Positions 6,023 through 9,996 of a stretch of DNA of 9,996 bases are shown one piece after another (within the stretch, counting starts at the first letter, position 1; every line of letters starts with the position of its first letter). The notes beneath the pieces were generated by a model. That model was not told where the DNA came from. It was given only the letters and a program-made list of their open reading frames with translations, and ran no database searches. This DNA comes from Candidatus Jordarchaeum madagascarense (GTDB lineage: Archaea; Asgardarchaeota; Jordiarchaeia; Jordiarchaeales; Jordiarchaeaceae), in contig DXJA01000067.1 in NCBI GenBank assembly GCA_019056875.1, positions 1-9,996 of the forward strand. Reading direction: 5' to 3'. Made by a program: the position numbers and the translations under genes.

Positions 6023-7555
6023 TTAGCCATATAGACTTTGATTCTGATAATTTTCAGGATAGTTGCTCTTATGTAAGGTTTGTTGGGCAAGTGGTAATTC
6101 CTTTTCTAAGGCCTTTTCAAAAGATCCAAATTCTTTTTTGATCTGTTCTTCTACTGGCAAGCAGAGTTTTATAGCTTGTTTCATTTGTTTTCTCTCTATA
6201 AGTGGACTTTCTACTTCTAGAGTAAGATCTCCCGCCATTCTGATTACGCCTCCAAGGTCTCTAAGTCGAAGAGTCAAAGCATTGTTTTTACTATCAATTA
6301 TTTGCGCTCTCCTTTTGGCCTCCTCAATAAGTTCCTGTACTGCTTCTCTTGTTACGTGTGGGATTCGCCCATCTGCGACAACTTCTTGGGAAACAAACTG
6401 GGCGATTTTGGCTCTACTTTCCGGGGTGTCTGGTATGGTTGAATTCAATAATACTTCGTATCCGTTGCCTTGTATGCGGGAGCGGAGAGGTGAAAGTATA
6501 AACTTTAAATCCATAATGTTACAAGCACCAACAAAAATAAAATCACAGGGAACCGAATCAACTCTAACACTAGAGCCGCTGCTCTGCGGGTTTCTACCCG
6601 AAATACCAAATTTTTTATCCTGCATTGCAGTTAGCAGAAATGTTTGTAGATACCCTAACTGAGGTAATTCATCAATGTACAATACCCCTTCGTGAGCCTC
6701 GTGAACTATTCCCGGCACCACTCTAGTATATGGGGGACTGCCGAGTTCAGGATGATTACCATAAGGATCATGTTTTACGTCACCTAAAAGTTCTGTTTCG
6801 CTGGCACCGGTTGCTTGTAGGAATGTTTTCCTTTTTAGTGGAACAAGAACTTTACTGGGTCTATTCTTTTCTATCTTTCTAAGTTTCTCAAGAGCGTTTT
6901 GATTCAAAACTCGTACAGAGGGTTTTGCAGGGTCAGTATCTATCTGCTCATACACAGTAACTTCCTGCTTATCATTTACCCTTTTAATATAAGGCACTAT
7001 TTTATTTATCTTACTTTGCTTTTTGGAGGAATTGAACATTTCAGTTTCAAACAAATCTCGGAAAGGTGACGCCGCTTTCCAATCATCGTAGCCTACTTTT
7101 TCTTCGCCGCATATTTCACATCTTATTTTTAAGGTTGAGCTTAGTGCTCCACAATTCTTGCATTTAAACCCCAGTTTTATTGCCGCTTCTGGAGGAATTT
7201 TATCCGGCTGAACGATTTCACCAATATCTCTTCCTCTATCGGCTTCTCCACCTATTCTGGTTTCCACAAAAGGTCTCTCAGGACTCTTTGGATTATCAAC
7301 AATCCATATTTCTTCTTTGGATTCAGGAAGCAGAAAAGCCATCGCCTGGGCTATCATAGATTTTCCAACGCCGGGATAGCCCACCAGCAGTAGATGTCTT
7401 CTCTGTCTAACTGCGAGTTTAGCCATTTTAACAGCGTGTTCCTGTCCTATTACCCTATCTAGAGGATTCTTAGGTATCAAAATGTCCTCTGTGGTTTCAA
7501 GCTCTTCTATGTAGAACCCCAAAGCCGGATTTAATAAGGTACGAGTATCTGTCAA
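6023..7555 (-). CDS. Lon-like AAA+ ATPase with zinc ribbon, no protease domain
   Basis: The protein has 510 residues. The AAA+ module is complete: Walker A GYPGVGKS (59-66), Walker B GVLYIDEL (290-297), sensor-1 Asn346 in GACNIMD, an arginine-finger candidate in PLRSRIQG (356-363), and a C-terminal helical lid with sensor-2-type Arg in LRLRDLGGVIRMAGD. It resembles archaeal LonB around the Walker motifs and the lid. It stops about 70 residues after the lid, so the S16 protease domain with its Ser-Lys pair is absent. Between Walker A and B is an insertion of about 200 residues with four cysteines (132, 135, 146, 149) spaced as a zinc ribbon, where LonB usually carries membrane segments. It probably remodels a protein substrate using ATP. 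The start is TTG, with GAGGTG seven bases upstream; no in-frame ATG lies nearby. It follows the endonuclease gene by about 100 bases on the same strand. Confidence 0.8.
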   Translation of the reverse strand: MTDTRTLLNPALGFYIEELETTEDILIPKNPLDRVIGQEHAVKMAKLAVRQRRHLLLVGYPGVGKSMIAQAMAFLLPESKEEIWIVDNPKSPERPFVETRIGGEADRGRDIGEIVQPDKIPPEAAIKLGFKCKNCGALSSTLKIRCEICGEEKVGYDDWKAASPFRDLFETEMFNSSKKQSKINKIVPYIKRVNDKQEVTVYEQIDTDPAKPSVRVLNQNALEKLRKIEKNRPSKVLVPLKRKTFLQATGASETELLGDVKHDPYGNHPELGSPPYTRVVPGIVHEAHEGVLYIDELPQLGYLQTFLLTAMQDKKFGISGRNPQSSGSSVRVDSVPCDFIFVGACNIMDLKFILSPLRSRIQGNGYEVLLNSTIPDTPESRAKIAQFVSQEVVADGRIPHVTREAVQELIEEAKRRAQIIDSKNNALTLRLRDLGGVIRMAGDLTLEVESPLIERKQMKQAIKLCLPVEEQIKKEFGSFEKALEKELPLAQQTLHKSNYPENYQNQSLYG

Positions 7556-7584
7556 TCAATGGCACCTCAACTAGGTACCAAAAA

Positions 7585-7602
7585 AATAAATTTTAAAATA
7601 GA
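7585..7602 (-). promoter_or_regulatory. AT-rich promoter-like element for the AAA+ gene
   Basis: A TTTTAAAATTTA tract on the minus strand lies 35-45 bases ahead of the TTG start. It suggests the ATPase gene can be transcribed on its own as well as from the endonuclease gene. Confidence 0.3.
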
Positions 7603-7654
7603 TAAAACCAAGTGTTCTCCTTGTGATATAGATAGTTGATTAATTTTTGTGCAT

Positions 7655-8239
7655 TCAAATAGATACTTGAGACACTTGGTAGTAGGTCACTTCCCCCTGA
7701 CGGTTTACCACGGCCATTGTCAGTTTTTTTCTTATGCTAACAGCAAGCTTCGTAACGCTATCTAAATCTTCTAAGCCGATGGGGGCTCCTTCAGTCACGG
7801 TGTAAATGAGACTTTTTGAGGTGTCTGTTCCAAGTTTTGCTCCTCTTGGGTATAATCTAAAGTCTATTTTTCCCCCGTATCCCGCCCTCACAATATATCC
7901 GCGTGATCTTAAATCTCTATAAACCAAATACTTTAACCATAGGTCTGGATTTGATTTCGTAAAAATCTTTGTAAGGGTTGGAAAGCTTAGACTTTCATTA
8001 TTTTCATTAAAGACTTCTAATCTATTCCTTTCTACGAGAAGTAGGGTTTCAACTGGGGACAGTTTAAGTGTTCCGTCTTCTTCCTGGATTTCTCCATAAA
8101 AACCTCTTTCATAAACTTTTTGGGCGTCCTCAGCATTGACTATCGCCGCCTCTTCTATGAGGCGAGCTGTTGCCTTTTCCTCAACTTCCTCCTCTTCCTC
8201 TATCTCATTGTTCTCATCCAGTTCATTTTTTTCGTTCAT
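7655..8239 (-). CDS. endA: tRNA-splicing endonuclease homologue lacking catalytic His
   Basis: The protein has 194 residues from the ATG at 8239. The C-terminal nuclease fold is clear: YRDLRSRGYIV, IDFRLYPRG, SIRKKLTMAVV and GEVTYYQV match archaeal EndA in order. Of the catalytic triad, Tyr (130, in LYPRG) and Lys (171, in RKK) are present. The position ten residues after Tyr, where EndA has His in HS, holds Thr140 (DTS). It may therefore be the structural subunit of a two-subunit enzyme, or an enzyme with an altered active site. The N-terminus is very acidic (about residues 7-22, mostly Glu/Asp/Asn). The ATG is chosen because CCACC on the plus strand (GGTGG) lies five bases upstream; a GTG at 8248 in the same frame overlaps that site. 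It is divergent from the HycI gene, 77 bases between starts. Confidence 0.85.
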   Translation of the reverse strand: MNEKNELDENNEIEEEEEVEEKATARLIEEAAIVNAEDAQKVYERGFYGEIQEEDGTLKLSPVETLLLVERNRLEVFNENNESLSFPTLTKIFTKSNPDLWLKYLVYRDLRSRGYIVRAGYGGKIDFRLYPRGAKLGTDTSKSLIYTVTEGAPIGLEDLDSVTKLAVSIRKKLTMAVVNRQGEVTYYQVSQVSI

Positions 8240-8252
8240 TAATTCCACCAGA

Positions 8253-8264
8253 CTTTTATTATAG
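8253..8264. promoter_or_regulatory. AT-rich element between the divergent endonuclease and hycI genes
   Basis: CTTTTATTATAG lies between the two starts. Read rightward, it would place a transcript start about 30 bases before hycI. Read leftward, it is close enough to the endonuclease ATG that the transcript would be nearly leaderless. Support is weak. Confidence 0.25.
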
Positions 8265-8316
8265 GGATCACTTCTAATCTCATGTTCACTAGCCTTTCTT
8301 TATTGGTGTGCTCATT

Positions 8317-8817
8317 ATGACATATGACAAATTAGTAGACAAGCTTAAAAAATTTCTGAATAAGCCTACGCATATTGTTTTATTAGGTGTGGGAAGCGAA
8401 TTTCACGGTGATGATTACGTGGGAATGGACTTATGTAAAAGTTTAAAAAATAAGGTTCCCGGAAAAGTAACTATTATTGAAACAGGTACATCCCCCGAAA
8501 ACTTCACAGGTCAGCTGCGTAAAATTAAACCCTCTCATATAATAATAGTTGATGCCGCTGATATGAATTTGGAACCAGGAGATGTTAATTTAGTCAACTC
8601 TTCCGATATTGGGGGGCTCTCAATCTCGACCCACCATTTGCCTCTAAATTTATTTATAGATTATATTGAAAAAACCATGAATTCCTCGGTGATTTTTATT
8701 GGTATTCAACCTAAATCTACTGAGTTTAGTAACTCACTTTCTCCTGAACTCAAAAAAACGGTACTAGATCTCTCTAGTGTTTTGGAGAAAGTTTTACGCG
8801 AAACCTTCCCAAGTTGA
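8317..8817 (+). CDS. hycI: HycI-type [NiFe] hydrogenase maturation protease
   Basis: The protein has 166 residues from the ATG. It cleaves the C-terminal tail of a [NiFe]-hydrogenase large subunit after nickel insertion. The family pattern is intact: GVGSEFHGDDYVG (24-36) with the nickel-sensing Asp33, IIVDAADM with Asp79, and STHHLPL with His106, corresponding to the Asp/Asp/His set of E. coli HycI. The blocks GTSPEN, PGD and FIGIQP are also shared, pointing to the HycI branch, which serves group 4 hydrogenases, rather than HyaD/HybD. The ATG at 8317 is preferred over the GTG at 8308 because GGTG sits about eight bases ahead of it. No hydrogenase genes are in the window. ThpR and the CCA enzyme follow on the same strand. 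Confidence 0.9.
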   Translation: MTYDKLVDKLKKFLNKPTHIVLLGVGSEFHGDDYVGMDLCKSLKNKVPGKVTIIETGTSPENFTGQLRKIKPSHIIIVDAADMNLEPGDVNLVNSSDIGGLSISTHHLPLNLFIDYIEKTMNSSVIFIGIQPKSTEFSNSLSPELKKTVLDLSSVLEKVLRETFPS

Positions 8818-8901
8818 TTAATAAAAGATAATCCTAAATATCTTAGCTTTACCCAATTTATTAATTAGAATAAAAAATTATTAAGAATGGAGGAATGTCT
8901 C

Positions 8902-9459
8902 TTGGAAAGTATTCGGGCCTTCGTCGCGATCGATATTGAAGACAACAATCTAATTCAAAAGATTTTAGATGTTCAGAGCGAAATTTCACAAATAGGCGCA
9001 AAACTTAAACTTGTAGAATCGCAAAACGTTCACTTTACACTAAAATTTCTCGGAAATATTAGCTCCACAATGGTCGATGAAATCTATGAGGCTATGAAAC
9101 GAGTGGAATTCACCCCTTTCGAATTGGAACTCTACGGAGTAGGTTGTTTTCCCAGTTTAAACAGAATAAATAATATTTGGATCGGAGCCAGAAAGGGTGG
9201 AGAGGAGGTCTCTCGTATATACGATGATTTAGAAGCGCAAATTAGTAAACTCAAATTTAAACCCGAGAAGAGAAAATACACTCCACATGCAACTATTGCC
9301 AGAGTAAAAAGTGTACATAACAAAGATAAACTGGCCAAAATAATTTCAACCTATTCATCCTTAGAAATCGGTTCCATGACTGTAGACTCGATTCGATTAA
9401 AAAGTAGCAAGTTAACTCCCAAGGGTCCTATATACAGCGTTTTGAAAAGAATACCTTAA
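8902..9459 (+). CDS. thpR: RNA 2',3'-cyclic phosphodiesterase (2'-5' RNA ligase family)
   Basis: The protein has 185 residues. It is a 2H phosphoesterase with both signature motifs: HFTL (His44, Thr46) and HATI (His129, Thr131). Members open 2',3'-cyclic phosphates to 2'-phosphates and can join tRNA halves by a 2'-5' bond in vitro; the in vivo role in archaea is unsettled but linked to RNA ends. The N-terminal IRAFVAIDIED is the usual family start. TTG at 8902 is chosen because GGAGG (8889-8893) lies eight bases ahead. The upstream ATG at 8887 overlaps that site and would add five residues unlike the family. The end is 53 bases before the CCA enzyme, likely the same transcript. Cyclic phosphate ends are produced by the splicing endonuclease encoded on the other side of hycI. 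Confidence 0.92.
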   Translation: MESIRAFVAIDIEDNNLIQKILDVQSEISQIGAKLKLVESQNVHFTLKFLGNISSTMVDEIYEAMKRVEFTPFELELYGVGCFPSLNRINNIWIGARKGGEEVSRIYDDLEAQISKLKFKPEKRKYTPHATIARVKSVHNKDKLAKIISTYSSLEIGSMTVDSIRLKSSKLTPKGPIYSVLKRIP

Positions 9460-9512
9460 ACACTTTAAACTATTTTAATTTAGAATAATTATTCTTTTTT
9501 GAGGATTGAACT

Positions 9513-9996
9513 TTGGATTACAAAATTGTGTGTGAAACGGTCTCTCAGAAAATTACTCCTTCTGAAGAGGATAAAATAAAGGTTCACGGCTTATCTAAAA
9601 ATCTGATTAAGCAAGTAAAGGAGGAGGCAGCAAACCTAGAGGTCACCATTAAACCTACAATTGTAGGTTCTATTGCAAAGGACACTTGGATTGCTTCAAA
9701 CCCGGAAATCGACATCTTTATGATCTTTCCCAGAACTTATACCAAAAAAGAGATTGGAGAACTGGGACTAAAAATTGCACGAAAAGTCACCGGAGGAAAA
9801 GGTGAAGAGCTGTACGCTGAACATCCATATTTACGAGCCGAAACAGAAGGGTTCCAAGTAGATTTTGTTCCCAGTTTTGAAATCAGTGATGCTAAGGAAC
9901 TTGTTTCATCAGTTGATAGAACGCCACTTCATACATTATATGTTAAAAAGAATCTGAATGACTCTTTAAAGAAAGAAATAAGGCTTTTAAAACAAT
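9513..9996 (+). CDS. cca: CCA-adding enzyme (class I tRNA nucleotidyltransferase), N-terminal part
   Basis: The first 161 residues are present; the gene runs off the window. It adds or repairs the 3' CCA of tRNA. The nucleotidyltransferase core is clear: VGSIAKDTWI (Gly52-Ser53), PEIDIFMIF with metal-binding Glu65 and Asp67, and FQVDFVPSF with Asp117. This is the archaeal class I layout. DRTPLHTLYV (135-144) continues into the part that binds the tRNA end. The start is TTG with GAGG (9501-9504) eight bases upstream; the first in-frame ATG falls inside the active-site region and cannot be the start. Confidence 0.93.
   Translation, partial: MDYKIVCETVSQKITPSEEDKIKVHGLSKNLIKQVKEEAANLEVTIKPTIVGSIAKDTWIASNPEIDIFMIFPRTYTKKEIGELGLKIARKVTGGKGEELYAEHPYLRAETEGFQVDFVPSFEISDAKELVSSVDRTPLHTLYVKKNLNDSLKKEIRLLKQ

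Noticed and set aside
6063..6662. Plus-strand open frame of nearly 200 codons over the AAA+ gene
   Set aside because: It is fully antisense to conserved ATPase sequence; its Ser/Cys-rich, low-complexity translation is typical of a shadow frame.
8887..8901. ATG start for thpR at 8887
   Set aside because: The ATG overlaps the GGAGG ribosome-binding site that best serves the TTG at 8902, and the added residues do not fit the usual family N-terminus.
1..9996. CRISPR array, insertion sequence or prophage
   Set aside because: I saw no regularly spaced repeats, transposase or integrase motifs, or phage genes. The repeats present are tRNA-related or belong to the methyltransferase pair.

Overview
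The window looks archaeal. The evidence is tRNA genes with short introns outside the usual anticodon-loop site, an archaeal-type tRNA-splicing endonuclease, a class I (archaeal) CCA-adding enzyme, a Lon-like AAA+ ATPase, AT-rich TATA-like promoters about 40 bases ahead of several starts, and Shine-Dalgarno starts that often use TTG or GTG. The gene set would fit a TACK-type lineage such as Bathyarchaeia. That placement is an inference from style, not a measured one.

Layout. 1-230 (minus): a tRNA-Ala(UGC) whose D arm and T arm are interrupted and whose 3' end I could not resolve; it overlaps a long imperfect stem. 231-376 is a T/G-rich spacer in which I see no gene. 377-916 (minus): a stand-alone protein with two Lrp/AsnC ligand-sensing domains. 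1154-3322 (minus): a polytopic OPT-type transporter. 3323-3562 is a spacer with promoters for the transporter and for the following tRNA. 3563-3670 (plus): tRNA-Ile(GAU) with an intron in the variable arm. 3840-3976 (plus): initiator tRNA-Met with two related D-arm introns. 4065-5888 (minus): two paralogous SAM-dependent methyltransferases in tandem. 6023-7555 (minus): a Lon-like AAA+ ATPase with a zinc-ribbon insertion and no protease domain. 7655-8239 (minus): a tRNA-splicing endonuclease homologue that has lost its catalytic histidine. 8317-8817 (plus): a HycI-type hydrogenase maturation protease. 8902-9459 (plus): the RNA cyclic phosphodiesterase ThpR. 9513 to the window edge (plus): the start of the CCA-adding enzyme.

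How it fits together. The right-hand third is a tRNA-processing neighbourhood (splicing endonuclease, ThpR, CCA-adding enzyme). The left half holds three tRNA genes that need splicing at non-standard positions. The endonuclease keeps Tyr and Lys but not His, which is what a structural subunit of a two-subunit enzyme could look like. Two-subunit enzymes are the ones known to accept relaxed, non-canonical splice motifs, so substrate and enzyme tell a consistent story. The methyltransferases, transporter, ligand-sensing protein and hydrogenase protease show no obvious functional link to that theme.
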